Source: an uncultured Alphaproteobacteria bacterium (GTDB lineage Bacteria; Pseudomonadota; Alphaproteobacteria; HIMB59; GCA-002718135). From it: DNA of 62,789 nt. Below, piece after piece: positions 37,001-47,294 of this stretch. The stretch covers positions 1-62,789 of the forward strand of contig CACMPM010000007.1 in the NCBI GenBank assembly GCA_902615625.1. Direction: 5' to 3'. The first letter of the stretch is position 1. Each line of letters starts with the position of its first letter. The notes below the pieces were generated by a model. That model did not search any database. It was not told the DNA's origin and worked only from the letters and a program-made list of their open reading frames with translations. A program made the position numbers and the translations under genes.

Positions 37001-38201
37001 TTTGAAAATTATTTTTTATTGCGCTTAAAAAATCTTGAGTGTTTAACCATTTCTGATCTTTGTTAATTAATATTGCTAGATCTTTTGTCATTTCACCACT
37101 TTCTACAGTTTTTATGCACGTTTCTTCTAATTTTTTAGCAAAATTTATTAATTCATTATTACCATCAAATTCTCCTCTAAAACTTAAACCTCTTGTCCAA
37201 GCAAAGATTGATGCAATAGGATTAGTTGAAGTTTCTATACCTTTCTGATGATTTCTATAATGTCTTGTAACAGTTCCATGTGCTGCTTCAGCTTCTACTG
37301 TTTTACCATCTGGGGTCATTAACACACTTGTCATTAAACCTAGTGATCCAAATCCTTGAGCAACAGAATCTGATTGAACATCTCCATCATAATTTTTACA
37401 AGCCCAAATAAAATTACCTTCCCATTTTAAAGCTGAGGCCACCATATCATCGATTAATCTATGCTCATAAACTATGTCTTTTTCTTTAAACTTATTTTTA
37501 AATTCAGTATCAAATACATCCTGAAATAAATCTTTAAATCTTCCATCGTAGACTTTTAAAATAGTATTTTTAGTAGAAAGGTAAACTGGCCAACCAAGAT
37601 TAAGTCCATAATTAAAACAAGCTCTAGCAAAGTCTTTAATTGAATTATCTAAATTATACATTGATAAGGCTACACCAGGTTTTTCAAATTTATATACATC
37701 TTTTGTAAATCCTTCAGATCCATCTTTAGGTTCAAAAACCATTTTTAGAGTTCCTGGTTTATTAATTAATGTGTCAGTCGCTCTATATTGATCACCAAAG
37801 GCATGTCTAGCAACTACAATTGGATGATTCCAGTTTGTAATTATTCTTGGAACATTTTTGCATATAATTGGCTGTCTAAATATTGTTCCTCCCAGTATAT
37901 TTCTTATTGTTCCATTGGGAGAACGCCACATTTGTTTTAATTTGAATTCCTCTACTCGATTTTCATCAGGAGTAATTGTTGCACATTTTATTCCTACACC
38001 ATATTTTTTCACCGCCTCGGCAGCATCTATTGTGATTTGATCATTTGTTTCATCTCTTTTAATCACTCCAAGATCAAAATATTTGATATCTATATCAAGA
38101 TAGGGCAAAATTAATTGTTCTTTGATGTACTCCCAGATGATTCTGGTCATTTCATCTCCATCCATTTCAACTACAGGGTTTTTAACTTTTATTTTTGCCA
38201 T
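36993..38201 (-). CDS. icd: NADP-dependent isocitrate dehydrogenase
   Basis: This 402-residue, eukaryotic-type (class II) isocitrate dehydrogenase of the TCA cycle yields 2-oxoglutarate and [26 protein letters not shown] at the start, [15 protein letters not shown] and [18 protein letters not shown] form the substrate site; the [18 protein letters not shown] segment is class-specific. It overlaps the LOG gene by 13 bases upstream and alaS by eight at its 3' end. Confidence 0.95.
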   Translation of the reverse strand: MAKIKVKNPVVEMDGDEMTRIIWEYIKEQLILPYLDIDIKYFDLGVIKRDETNDQITIDAAEAVKKYGVGIKCATITPDENRVEEFKLKQMWRSPNGTIRNILGGTIFRQPIICKNVPRIITNWNHPIVVARHAFGDQYRATDTLINKPGTLKMVFEPKDGSEGFTKDVYKFEKPGVALSMYNLDNSIKDFARACFNYGLNLGWPVYLSTKNTILKVYDGRFKDLFQDVFDTEFKNKFKEKDIVYEHRLIDDMVASALKWEGNFIWACKNYDGDVQSDSVAQGFGSLGLMTSVLMTPDGKTVEAEAAHGTVTRHYRNHQKGIETSTNPIASIFAWTRGLSFRGEFDGNNELINFAKKLEETCIKTVESGEMTKDLAILINKDQKWLNTQDFLSAIKNNFQIN

Positions 38202-38740
38202 TTAATTAATATTTTTTTTAATTGATCAACCGTATCTATAATGTGAAAACTGTTTTGTAAATTTTTATTTGAAAAATTTTCATCTTCAAAAAATTTAAAT
38301 TGTTGAAATAGATCATACCAGAAATTATTTTTATTAAAAAATATTATTGGCTTATTATGAATTCCTATTATTTTCCAAGATACAACTTCTACTATTTCTT
38401 CTAAAGTACCTGTTCCTCCTGGTAATGCTAAATACGCATCACCTAACTCAAATAGTAACTTTTTTCTTTCAGACATATTATCAACTATTTTTAACTCATC
38501 TATATTTTCAAAAATTATTTCTCTCTGAGATAAAAAATTTGGAATAACTCCCGTAACTCTATTTTTATTTTTTTTTGCTGTGTTAGCAACCACACCCATA
38601 ATACCAACTTTTGCCCCACCGTAGACAATATTTATTTTAAATGATGATATTAATTTGCTAATTTCTTCTGCATCTTGATAATATTTATTACTTAATTTAT
38701 CTGAAGATGAGCAATAGACAGTAATAGATTTAATAGTCAT
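38189..38740 (-). CDS. LOG family protein (TIGR00730)
   Basis: This 183-residue Rossmann-like protein has the family motif [16 protein letters not shown] and an upstream [12 protein letters not shown]. The family includes phosphoribohydrolases that release a base from nucleoside 5'-monophosphates (LONELY GUY type). In bacteria the natural substrate is often AMP or unknown. It is translationally linked to icd by a 13-base overlap and lies 25 bases from the RND pump gene. Confidence 0.9.
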   Translation of the reverse strand: MTIKSITVYCSSSDKLSNKYYQDAEEISKLISSFKINIVYGGAKVGIMGVVANTAKKNKNRVTGVIPNFLSQREIIFENIDELKIVDNMSERKKLLFELGDAYLALPGGTGTLEEIVEVVSWKIIGIHNKPIIFFNKNNFWYDLFQQFKFFEDENFSNKNLQNSFHIIDTVDQLKKILIKWQK

Positions 38741-38765
38741 AAATTTAATTTTTATTAGAAAAAAT

Positions 38766-41700
38766 TTAACTAGAAATTTTATTCTTATACCAATTCTTCA
38801 TGTTTTCTCTAAACATCAAAGCAGATGGTGTAACAACTAATGTAAGAAATGTTGCAAAGAGAAGTCCAAATACTATAGCTGTTGATAATTGAACCCACCA
38901 CTGAGTATCAGGTGATCCTCTTGTTATTTCTCTAGATATAAAGTCAACATTTGTCATTGTTACCATTGGTAATAATCCTAGTACTGTTGTAGTTGTTGTA
39001 AGTAAAACTGGTCTAAGTCTCTGCGCTCCTGTTTTGATAATAGCTTCTCTTATATTAGATGTTTTAGTCTTTAAAAAATCAAACGTATCAATCAATATAA
39101 TATTATTATTTACAACTATTCCAGCAAGAGCAATAACTCCAACTCCTGACATAACAATACCAAATGGCTGTGCTGTTACCATTAAACCTATAAACACACC
39201 AGCTGTGGACATTACTACTGCAAAAAGAATTAAGAATGCACTGTAAAAGCTATTAAACTGTAAAAGAAGTATCATTAGCATTAAAAATAAAGCTACACCA
39301 AAAGCTCCTGTTAAAAATTCTTGAGCTTCTTTTTGGTCTTCATTTTCCCCAATAAGTTCTGCTCTTACTTTGCTATCTAATTTATATCGTGGTAAATCTA
39401 ATGATCTTCCTCTCCAAGACGGAGCAGTATCTGAAATTCCTAATACGTACTCAAGTTCTTTTACTTTTCCATCAGGATAAGTTCCAGGCTCTACATCTGC
39501 CTGAATATTTATAGCATTTTTTGAATCTACTCTAATAATATTTCCTGTTCTGCTATTTGGAACAATTTCTACAAAATTTGATATTGGAACTAAACCATTT
39601 GAAGTAGTTACTCTTAAGTTATCAATTCTATCCAATGTTCTTCCTTCGTTTGGATAACGAAGATAAAGTGGTATACTTTCATTACTATCATCAGGTCTAT
39701 ATTCGCCAAGTTTAAGACCGTTTGTTGCAAGTTTAATTACATTACCAATTGATGTAATGTTAGCTCCAAATTTAGACGCTTGTTTTCTATCTACATTAAT
39801 TTCCCACTCTATCCCAGGTGCTGGCAAATTATCTTCAACATTCATTAACTTTGGATAATTATCCATAAATTTTTTAAGCTTAATTCCTTCAGCAATTAAA
39901 AGTTGTTTATTATCACTGGTTAATTTAATGTTAATTGGCTTACCTTCACCAGGACCACCTTGTTGTTCTCTTGATTCTACTTTGATTCCATTTATACTTT
40001 TTGTGGCCTTCAAAATTTCTGCTAGAATTACTTTTGATTTTCTTCTTTTATCCCAATCTGTATATTCCAAACTTATTGATCCTATAAAGTCTTCTGATGC
40101 CTCTGATTGTTCACTTACATTTCCACTTAAAGAGTAAATATTTTTAAATTCCTGTCTTTCCGATTGAAGCTTTAAAATAATATTCTCAACTCTTGAAACA
40201 TAATCTTTTTTTTCTTCAACAGAGAGATTACCTCTTGCAAAAACTACAATTTTAGCAAGATCTGGCTCAACATCTGGGAAAAATTCTACACCTTCTCCAA
40301 CTTGAGTATAGGTGTAGTTTACAGCAATTAATATCACTAAAGCACTAATCATCACCTTCAAAGGATGAAATAATAAGAAGTTTAATATTTTTGCATAAAA
40401 TCCAACAAAACCAGTTACACTTAATACAGGTTCATTTGATTCTGAAGATAAGATTTTTGCATTTTTAGAAACTAATTTATCTGTAGAGTTTACATTTTCT
40501 GAAATTTTATAAACGCTTGGTATAATTCTTATAAATATGAATATAAATAGAGCGAAGCTGAGTAAATATTTTCCAATTGTTATAAATAAACTAAATCCTT
40601 GAAGATCTAATAATCCAAATCCGTAAGATAACAGATTATAAAAAATTAATGATATTAGTAATGGTACAATAAATTGTAGAAGTATTCTTGATACAGTATT
40701 TAGAATAGATCCTAAAACTGGGACAAACAGTAGTGCCATAAACAAAGAAGAAATAAGTACACATATTAGTGTTATTGGTAAATATTTCATAAATTCACCA
40801 GCTATACCAGGCCAGAATATTAATGGTAAAAAGGCAGCCAGGGTAGTTGCAGTCGATGATATAATTGGTAGTGACATTTTTTTTGATGCGTTTGCGAAAG
40901 CATCTTTTACACCAAGACCTTCTTTCATCTTTCTATCCGCATATTCAACAACAACAATTGCTCCATCGACTAATAGTCCTACAGATAAAATTAGAGCGAA
41001 TAATACTACTATATTAATAGTAAAACCCATTACAGAAAGAGCTAATAAACCTGATAAAAATGATCCTGGAATAGATACACCAACTAATAAACCAGATCTA
41101 ACGCCTAATGCTCCTAAAATGATAATTAAAACAAGGATTATAGCTGCTATGACATTATTTTGCAGACTATTTAACATAGTTTTAATGCCTTTTGATTGAT
41201 CATTTCCAAAAGAAATTTCAACATTTTTAGGAAAACTTTTAGCGGTAATTGCAGTTACTCTTTTTACTTCTTCAATAGTATTAATGATATTTTCACCAAT
41301 TCTTTTAGAAACATCAATAGTTATTGAATTAGATCCATTTACATTTGCATATGATTGCCTATCTTCGAATGTCCTTTTAACTTCAGCTATATCTCTAAAG
41401 GTAATAACTGAATCTCCATTCGTTTTAACAGGGGTATTTAATACATCTTCAATAGTTTCATATAAACCTGGAACTTTAATATCAAAACTTCCGTCACCAG
41501 TGTCTTGACCACCAGCAGATACCATTTTATTATTTTCTCTAACGATATTAATAAGACTTTCAAGATTGATACCATAGCTATCAACCGCAGTTGGATTAAT
41601 TAATATGTCAACCTGCTCATTTCTTTTACCGCCTATTTTAGCTTCTAAAACACTAGGAATTGTTTCTATATCATCTTGCAAGATGTCAGCTAAATCTTGA

Positions 41701-42161
41701 AGAGTTCTATTAGGTACATCTCCGCTTAAAGAAATGGATAAGATAGGAAATGTACTTATATTAACTTCGTTAACTGTTGGTTCATCTGCTTCACTAGGAA
41801 GATCACCCTTAGCTCTATCAACTTTATCTCTTATATCAACCATAGCTTGATCAGAATCAAATCCAGCATCAAATTCTAATAAAACATTACCTCCACCTGA
41901 ATAGGCTGTTGATCTTACTTCTCTTACTCCTTCAACAGTTTTAACTTCGTCTTCAATTGGCTTAACTAAAAGCCTTTCAGAGTCTTGTGCAGAAATACCA
42001 TTTTGACTAAGTGAAATATAGACTATTGGTATGCTTACATCAGGAGATGATTCTTTGGGCATTGTAATGTAAGTAGATGCGCCCGAAAAAATAATAAAAA
42101 TAAGTATTCCCATGAAAACTCGGGAATGGCTAATTGCATAGTCTATAATATTAATTTTCAT
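38766..42161 (-). CDS. RND efflux permease (AcrB/HME-like)
   Basis: This 1131-residue inner-membrane pump begins with an N-terminal helix, then a porter domain (MPKESSPDVSIP). The proton-relay helix reads GLLVDGAIVVVE at about residues 395-406, with a single Asp399 as in HME-type pumps rather than the Asp pair of AcrB. It is 80-100 residues longer than usual: two extra hydrophobic stretches (about 494-516 and 528-550) precede the seventh canonical helix. With the adaptor gene six bases upstream it forms an efflux pump whose outer-membrane partner is not in the window. Substrate unknown. Confidence 0.92.
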   Translation of the reverse strand: MKINIIDYAISHSRVFMGILIFIIFSGASTYITMPKESSPDVSIPIVYISLSQNGISAQDSERLLVKPIEDEVKTVEGVREVRSTAYSGGGNVLLEFDAGFDSDQAMVDIRDKVDRAKGDLPSEADEPTVNEVNISTFPILSISLSGDVPNRTLQDLADILQDDIETIPSVLEAKIGGKRNEQVDILINPTAVDSYGINLESLINIVRENNKMVSAGGQDTGDGSFDIKVPGLYETIEDVLNTPVKTNGDSVITFRDIAEVKRTFEDRQSYANVNGSNSITIDVSKRIGENIINTIEEVKRVTAITAKSFPKNVEISFGNDQSKGIKTMLNSLQNNVIAAIILVLIIILGALGVRSGLLVGVSIPGSFLSGLLALSVMGFTINIVVLFALILSVGLLVDGAIVVVEYADRKMKEGLGVKDAFANASKKMSLPIISSTATTLAAFLPLIFWPGIAGEFMKYLPITLICVLISSLFMALLFVPVLGSILNTVSRILLQFIVPLLISLIFYNLLSYGFGLLDLQGFSLFITIGKYLLSFALFIFIFIRIIPSVYKISENVNSTDKLVSKNAKILSSESNEPVLSVTGFVGFYAKILNFLLFHPLKVMISALVILIAVNYTYTQVGEGVEFFPDVEPDLAKIVVFARGNLSVEEKKDYVSRVENIILKLQSERQEFKNIYSLSGNVSEQSEASEDFIGSISLEYTDWDKRRKSKVILAEILKATKSINGIKVESREQQGGPGEGKPINIKLTSDNKQLLIAEGIKLKKFMDNYPKLMNVEDNLPAPGIEWEINVDRKQASKFGANITSIGNVIKLATNGLKLGEYRPDDSNESIPLYLRYPNEGRTLDRIDNLRVTTSNGLVPISNFVEIVPNSRTGNIIRVDSKNAINIQADVEPGTYPDGKVKELEYVLGISDTAPSWRGRSLDLPRYKLDSKVRAELIGENEDQKEAQEFLTGAFGVALFLMLMILLLQFNSFYSAFLILFAVVMSTAGVFIGLMVTAQPFGIVMSGVGVIALAGIVVNNNIILIDTFDFLKTKTSNIREAIIKTGAQRLRPVLLTTTTTVLGLLPMVTMTNVDFISREITRGSPDTQWWVQLSTAIVFGLLFATFLTLVVTPSALMFRENMKNWYKNKISS

Positions 42162-42166
42162 TTAGA

Positions 42167-43408
42167 TTAGTTTATTGTTTCACCAATACTGATATATTCT
42201 TGGCCACTTACAATTAAATTTACTGTTTCGGGTAATCCAGAAACCCACATGCCATCTATTGTATCTTTAATTGTTTTAGTTGGATAGAATGTAACTTTAT
42301 TATCGTTATCTACAGCTTTAACACCTACAGTTCCATCGTCCAATAAAGTTAGTATAGAAGGTGGTATTTTGTGAGCTTTAAGTTCTGAACCTTTGATAAC
42401 AATTTTAGTTGTTATACCACTTTTATAAGAGAGATCTTTGTTATCAGCTTCAATCGTAATTTCGAATGTTCTAGTACTAGTTTCAGCTGATGGAGAAATA
42501 AAAGATATTATTCCATTTTTTTTAATACCATTACCGTCTTCAATTAAAGCTTTAGTACCAACACTCACTTTATTTACATCAAATTCAGATAAATAACCTT
42601 CAATCTTGATAGGGTCTAAATCAATTATAGTAAAAAGGGGAGTACCAATTGAGATAAATTCAGTTTCCTCAACCATTTTTTCTGAAATAATTCCATCAAA
42701 TGGTGCCTTAATACTAGTTTTTTCTATGTCAAGTTTTATGTTCTTTAAAATTGATTTTACATTTGAAATTTGAGCTTCAAGGTTTGCCAAGGTAGATTCA
42801 AATTTTATTTTAATATCTTCTCTATCCGCTTGAGCATTGGCAAGATTAAAAGATGCTAAACTCAATTTTGATTTTGAACTTAAACCTTTATCAATAAGTT
42901 GTTTTGCAGATGCATATTCAATTTCATACAATTCAATTCTCTCAACATTTTGTCTAAGTAGATTATCTCTATTTTTTTCATTTAAAATTAGTTCTTTATT
43001 AAGTCTTTCTAAATCTTTTTTTGCACTAGAAAGTTTTTCATTTCTATCTTCTAGTGAGATTGTAATCATTTCATCATTTTGAGATACTCTATCTCCTCTT
43101 GCAAATTCAATATTATCTATGTTGCCAGATGTTTCAGATTTAACATCAATTTTTTTATTATGAGTAGTTTGACCTTGTAATTCAATAGATTGATCAATTA
43201 AACTGGAAGTAAATACCTTTGTTTCAACAGAGAATGTAAAATCTTTATTATCGTTATTTTCTGTATCTTGTGAATATGAAGTTTCTGTTTCAGTGCTAGT
43301 TTCTGTATCATCATCTTGCGCAACAACATTATTTGTAAATTGACCAGAGCCAATCCATCCAACAACAGCGGCAAGTATTATGAAGGCTATAAATATTGAT
43401 CTTTTCAT
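42167..43408 (-). CDS. RND efflux periplasmic adaptor (MFP)
   Basis: This 413-residue protein has an N-terminal membrane anchor or signal (FIAFIILAAVVGWIGSG) and a low-complexity acidic Thr/Glu stretch. A lipoyl/barrel-sandwich domain follows (IELQGQTTHNKKIDVKSETSGNI), then a long coiled-coil hairpin at about residues 120-220 and a beta-barrel (IKAPFDGIISEKMVEE). It joins the RND permease to an outer-membrane channel. It is the first gene of the pump operon and divergent from rlmE. Confidence 0.92.
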   Translation of the reverse strand: MKRSIFIAFIILAAVVGWIGSGQFTNNVVAQDDDTETSTETETSYSQDTENNDNKDFTFSVETKVFTSSLIDQSIELQGQTTHNKKIDVKSETSGNIDNIEFARGDRVSQNDEMITISLEDRNEKLSSAKKDLERLNKELILNEKNRDNLLRQNVERIELYEIEYASAKQLIDKGLSSKSKLSLASFNLANAQADREDIKIKFESTLANLEAQISNVKSILKNIKLDIEKTSIKAPFDGIISEKMVEETEFISIGTPLFTIIDLDPIKIEGYLSEFDVNKVSVGTKALIEDGNGIKKNGIISFISPSAETSTRTFEITIEADNKDLSYKSGITTKIVIKGSELKAHKIPPSILTLLDDGTVGVKAVDNDNKVTFYPTKTIKDTIDGMWVSGLPETVNLIVSGQEYISIGETIN

Positions 43409-43477
43409 TAAATATCGTACATGTCATATATATTAAAGTTACTAAAAAACAATTTTTTGTTAACTTTATTATCTTTT

Positions 43478-44077
43478 ATGAAATCAAAAAACTGGGTTAA
43501 TAGACAAAAAAATGATCACTTTGTAAAGAAAGCTAAACATTTAGGGTATATAAATCGAGCTGCGTTTAAACTAGAAGAGATTGAGCAAAAATATAAAATA
43601 ATTGAACATTCTAGAGAAATACTAGAACTTGGATCTTCTCCAGGAGGTTGGACTCAAGTCATTTTAAATTACAATCCAAAAACTAATATAACCTGTTTTG
43701 ATTTATTAGATATGAAAATTAATAATCAACGTATAGCTTTCTATAAAGAAGATTTTTTAAAATATAATTTTACTAATTTAAAAAATAAATTTGATATAAT
43801 TTTATCAGATGTAGCCCCTAATACAACTGGTCATCAATCAACTGATCATCACAGGATAAGTCAATTAATATATGAAGTTATAGATAGATTAGAAATAATA
43901 TTAAAAATACAAGGATCATTTATATTCAAAATTTGGAAGGGAGAGGAAGAAAAGGAAATTATAAAGATGCTTAAAAAAATTTTTGATAAAGTTGAGTATT
44001 TTAAGCCAAAATCATCAAGACAAGAATCAAGTGAAATATTTATAATATCAAGAGGATATAGATTGTATGAAGAGTAA
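43478..44077 (+). CDS. rlmE: 23S rRNA (uridine-2'-O-)-methyltransferase RlmE
   Basis: This 199-residue FtsJ/RrmJ enzyme methylates U2552 in the peptidyl-transferase A loop. The SAM-binding motif LELGSSPGGWTQVIL is near residue 49, and DVAPNTTGHQSTDH and FKIWKGEEE supply the catalytic Asp and Lys. I start it at ATG 43478, where the conserved SKNWVNRQKNDHFVKKAKHLGY begins; a frame from 43421 would add 19 hydrophobic residues not seen in the family. It overlaps guaA by 11 bases. Confidence 0.92.
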   Translation: MKSKNWVNRQKNDHFVKKAKHLGYINRAAFKLEEIEQKYKIIEHSREILELGSSPGGWTQVILNYNPKTNITCFDLLDMKINNQRIAFYKEDFLKYNFTNLKNKFDIILSDVAPNTTGHQSTDHHRISQLIYEVIDRLEIILKIQGSFIFKIWKGEEEKEIIKMLKKIFDKVEYFKPKSSRQESSEIFIISRGYRLYEE

Positions 44078-45620
44078 ATTAGAAACCATTTTAATTGTAG
44101 ATTATGGATCTCAATACACACAATTAATAGCAAGAAGAATAAGAGAGTTAGAGGTTTTTTGTCTTGTCTATCCTTTTAATAAAATTACAAAAAAAATTTT
44201 AAATGAAATCAAACCATCGGCATTTATATTATCTGGAGGACCTAGATCAGTACTAGACAAAAATGCTCCTAAATTAAATAAAGAAATTTTAAAAATGAAA
44301 AAACCAGTTTTAGCAATTTGCTATGGCATGCAATTAGTAACAAAAAATTTGAAAGGTGTAGTAAAAAGTTCAGCGCATAGAGAGTATGGTCACACTATTA
44401 TAAATATTAAGAAAAAATCACTTTTATTTAAGGGAATTATTAAACAAAAAATCAAAGTATGGATGTCTCATGGAGATAATATCAATAAAATACCAAAACT
44501 TTTTTCAATAACATCTTTATCAAATAATAAAATTATTTCGTCTATTGAAAATTATAAAAATAAAATTTACTGCCTTCAATTTCATCCCGAGGTGTATCAT
44601 ACAGATTTTGGTTCAAAAATAATTAAAAATTTTGTTTTCAATATTGTAAATATAAGAAATAAATTCAAAATTCAAAAATTTATTGAAAATAAAGTATCAG
44701 AATTAAAAAATGAAATTAAGAATAAAAAAATAATCTGTGGTTTATCCGGAGGTGTAGATTCGACAGTTACTGCATATTTATTAAGCAAAGCCGTTAATAA
44801 AAATCTTCATTGTATTTTTGTTGATCACGGTCTTCTAAGAAAAAATGAAGCTAACGAAGTGTCAAAAATATTTTTTAAAAAATTTGGAAAAAACTTTACT
44901 AAAATAAATGCTTCTGATATTTTTTTAAAAAATTTAAAAAATGTTTCCGATCCTGAGAAAAAAAGAAAAATAATTGGCAAAACATTTATAGAAGTTTTTG
45001 ATAGAGCAGCTAAAAAAATAACAAATGTAGGTTATTTAGGGCAGGGGACTCTTTATCCAGATATTATAGAAAGCATTCCCTTTTTTGGAGGTCCAACAGC
45101 TAAAATAAAAAGTCACCATAATGTTGGCGGCTTACCAAAAAAAATGAAATTAAAAATTGTGGAGCCATTAAGAGAATTATTTAAAGATGAGGTAAGAAAT
45201 GTTGGAAAGCAATTAAAAATAGATAAATATTTACTTTTAAGACATCCTTTCCCAGGTCCAGGTTTAGCAATCCGAATACCTGGGATAATTGATAAAAAAA
45301 AAATCTTAATTCTTCAAGAGGCAGATCATATTTTTATTGAGTATCTAAAAGAGAAAAATCTTTATAATAAAATTTGGCAAGCGTTTGTTGTTCTTTTACC
45401 AGTAAAATCAGTAGGTGTTATGGGAGATGAAAGAACATACAATTTCTCTGTTTCACTTAGAGCTATTACTTCAGTGGATGGAATGACTGCGGATTTTTAT
45501 ATGTTTTCAAATAATCAACTTAAAGAAATATCTTCTCGAATAATTAATAATGTTAAAGGCATTAACAGAGTATTATATGACTTTACTTCTAAACCTCCAG
45601 GAACTATTGAATGGGAATAA
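44067..45620 (+). CDS. guaA: GMP synthase (glutamine-hydrolysing)
   Basis: This 517-residue enzyme converts XMP to GMP. The N-terminal amidotransferase has nucleophile Cys85 (AICYGMQL) with His173 and Glu175 (FHPEV). The ATP pyrophosphatase loop SGGVDS is at residues 227-232, and the dimerisation domain ends in KPPGTIEWE. The start overlaps the rlmE stop, so they form an operon. A 104-base AT-rich spacer follows it with no clear terminator for this strand. Confidence 0.97.
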   Translation: MKSKLETILIVDYGSQYTQLIARRIRELEVFCLVYPFNKITKKILNEIKPSAFILSGGPRSVLDKNAPKLNKEILKMKKPVLAICYGMQLVTKNLKGVVKSSAHREYGHTIINIKKKSLLFKGIIKQKIKVWMSHGDNINKIPKLFSITSLSNNKIISSIENYKNKIYCLQFHPEVYHTDFGSKIIKNFVFNIVNIRNKFKIQKFIENKVSELKNEIKNKKIICGLSGGVDSTVTAYLLSKAVNKNLHCIFVDHGLLRKNEANEVSKIFFKKFGKNFTKINASDIFLKNLKNVSDPEKKRKIIGKTFIEVFDRAAKKITNVGYLGQGTLYPDIIESIPFFGGPTAKIKSHHNVGGLPKKMKLKIVEPLRELFKDEVRNVGKQLKIDKYLLLRHPFPGPGLAIRIPGIIDKKKILILQEADHIFIEYLKEKNLYNKIWQAFVVLLPVKSVGVMGDERTYNFSVSLRAITSVDGMTADFYMFSNNQLKEISSRIINNVKGINRVLYDFTSKPPGTIEWE

Positions 45621-45716
45621 TTTAAATAATTTATTTTGTTATATTTTTAAATTTAAGATTTATCTATGCATTTTAAGAACTACTAAATTGCCTATATCGT
45701 ATTATTAAATAAAATC

Positions 45717-45737
45717 GTTAGTATTTAACTTACTAAC
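45717..45737 (-). terminator. possible weak hairpin at the 3' end of the DUF2794 gene
   Basis: GTTAGTA and TACTAAC form a seven-bp stem with a seven-base loop spanning the stop codon of the minus-strand gene. On that strand a short T-rich tract (GATTTTATTT) follows. It could end either the DUF2794 or the guaA transcript, but is weak. Confidence 0.3.
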
Positions 45738-46054
45738 TTAAAAATGTTTCGATTTAAAGATGATATAAGTGCGTCTAAACTTTCAAATTTCTTATTTTGA
45801 TTTTTAGATTTTAAATTATAAAAAATTTTTCTTTTTTTTCTCTCTAGTGATTTATTTAGTATGCATTCCGGAGCCGCTAGACTATGTTTAAATATATAAA
45901 AAAATGCATTATTTTTATTAAAATCAATAGCATAATCTTTCCATTCTCCACTAGAAACTCCTTTAGAATAAAGATTTAGGATTTTGGCAAGTTCATCTTT
46001 GGAAAAGTAGAGATTGTGATTGTTAGTTGAAGCACTAGATGTTACTAAGCCCAT
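45725..46054 (-). CDS. DUF2794 protein
   Basis: This 109-residue soluble protein of unknown function is largely restricted to alphaproteobacteria. The DUF2794 pattern is visible as FSKDELAKILNLYSKGVSSGEWKDYAIDF followed by FYIFKHSLAAPECILNK. The C-terminal third is Lys/Asn-rich and unconserved. It is divergent from the thioredoxin-like gene across only 24 bases. Confidence 0.82.
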   Translation of the reverse strand: MGLVTSSASTNNHNLYFSKDELAKILNLYSKGVSSGEWKDYAIDFNKNNAFFYIFKHSLAAPECILNKSLERKKRKIFYNLKSKNQNKKFESLDALISSLNRNIFKLVS

Positions 46055-46078
46055 TAATTAAGAATATAACAAAAATAT

Positions 46079-46630
46079 ATGCCTGTAAATGCTCCAAATG
46101 ACAATTTAAATTTATTAGCTCCAGCATTTAATCTTAAAAATATTGATGATGAGATGGTCTCTTTAGATAATGCAAAAGGATTAAATGGTACTGTTATTGT
46201 TTTTATATGTAATCATTGTCCATATGTTAAAGCAATTGCAAATAGGTTAAAAAAAGATGCGGATGAGTTACTAGAATACTCAATCAATACAATTGCTATT
46301 ATGTCAAATGATGTGGTTAACTATCCCGACGATTCATTTGATAATATGAAAGTTTTCTCTGATAAATATAACTTTAATTTTCCGTATCTTTATGATGAAA
46401 CACAAGAAGTTGCAAAAAATTATAATGCTGTTTGTACCCCAGATTTTTTTGGTTTTGATAAAGATCTTAAATTAAAATACAGAGGTAGAATAGACTCAGG
46501 TGTAATGAATGCTAATCAAAATTCAAATATTGAAAGAGATCTTTTTAATGCAATGATTAAAATCAAAAATGAGGGAGTAGGTCCAACTAATCAAATGAAT
46601 AGTATTGGTTGTTCAATAAAGTGGAAATAG
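46079..46630 (+). CDS. thioredoxin-like (AhpC/TSA family) protein
   Basis: This 183-residue thioredoxin-fold protein has active site CNHCPYVKA (CxxC) near residue 42, LAPAFNLKNIDDEMVSL at the N-terminus and CTPDFFGFDKDLKLKYRGRID toward the end. It has no signal peptide, so it is probably cytoplasmic. Related proteins are annotated as thioredoxin family or redoxin-domain; the partner is unknown. It precedes the YfgM-like gene by one base. Confidence 0.85.
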   Translation: MPVNAPNDNLNLLAPAFNLKNIDDEMVSLDNAKGLNGTVIVFICNHCPYVKAIANRLKKDADELLEYSINTIAIMSNDVVNYPDDSFDNMKVFSDKYNFNFPYLYDETQEVAKNYNAVCTPDFFGFDKDLKLKYRGRIDSGVMNANQNSNIERDLFNAMIKIKNEGVGPTNQMNSIGCSIKWK

Positions 46631-46631
46631 T

Positions 46632-47294
46632 ATGAGTGAGGAGAATAAAAATAATAGTTTATTAAAAAAAATACAAAGTTTTATTTTTAAAAACTACATA
46701 CAATTAATAATTTCATTAGTAATTTTGCTAATTATATTTATTAGTTTCCAAACTTATAATTATTTTAAAATTCAAGATATTAAAAAATCTAGTATAAGTT
46801 TTTTTGATATTATCCAAGATAATCAAAATGATTTAAGTAGTTTAGAAAACTTAATTGATGATGATAATATTTTTTCTATTTTATCAAAATTAAAATTAAT
46901 TCAGCAAAATAATGAAAATAATAATTTTAGCTACTCTAATGAATTGTATAAAGAATTACTAACTTCATCAAATTTAGATAATTTGTATAAATCGGCTATC
47001 GCTGCAAATGCTTCATACACAATGATTAATGCATCTTATGAAGAAAATACTAATAATTATTTAAATGATATATCAATTTACATAAATAATATTAACGATG
47101 AGTTGGATAGTTATTTTTCTACTAAAAAAGAATTAGAATATTTATTAATCATTACAGAAATTGATCTAAATAAATCTGAATATAGTAATTCAAAAGCTTT
47201 GGATAAATATAATGAAATATTTAATTCAAGTTTAGTTTCTGCCTCTACAAAAGAAAGAGTGAAAAAGATTCATGAGTTTCAGCTTTATAAATAA
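46632..47294 (+). CDS. YfgM-like membrane-anchored periplasmic protein
   Basis: This 220-residue protein has one transmembrane segment at about residues 18-40 (FIFKNYIQLIISLVILLII) and a helical, Asn-rich remainder with no motifs I can name. Gene order with bamB and der downstream matches the yfgM-bamB-der arrangement, where YfgM is a TPR-like protein linked to the SecYEG translocon and periplasmic chaperones. The assignment rests on position, topology and size. Its end overlaps bamB by 23 bases. Confidence 0.68.
   Translation: MSEENKNNSLLKKIQSFIFKNYIQLIISLVILLIIFISFQTYNYFKIQDIKKSSISFFDIIQDNQNDLSSLENLIDDDNIFSILSKLKLIQQNNENNNFSYSNELYKELLTSSNLDNLYKSAIAANASYTMINASYEENTNNYLNDISIYINNINDELDSYFSTKKELEYLLIITEIDLNKSEYSNSKALDKYNEIFNSSLVSASTKERVKKIHEFQLYK

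Noticed and set aside
43421..43477. Hydrophobic N-terminal extension of RlmE
   Set aside because: RlmE is cytoplasmic and its conserved start coincides with ATG 43478; the extension covers a possible regulatory hairpin.
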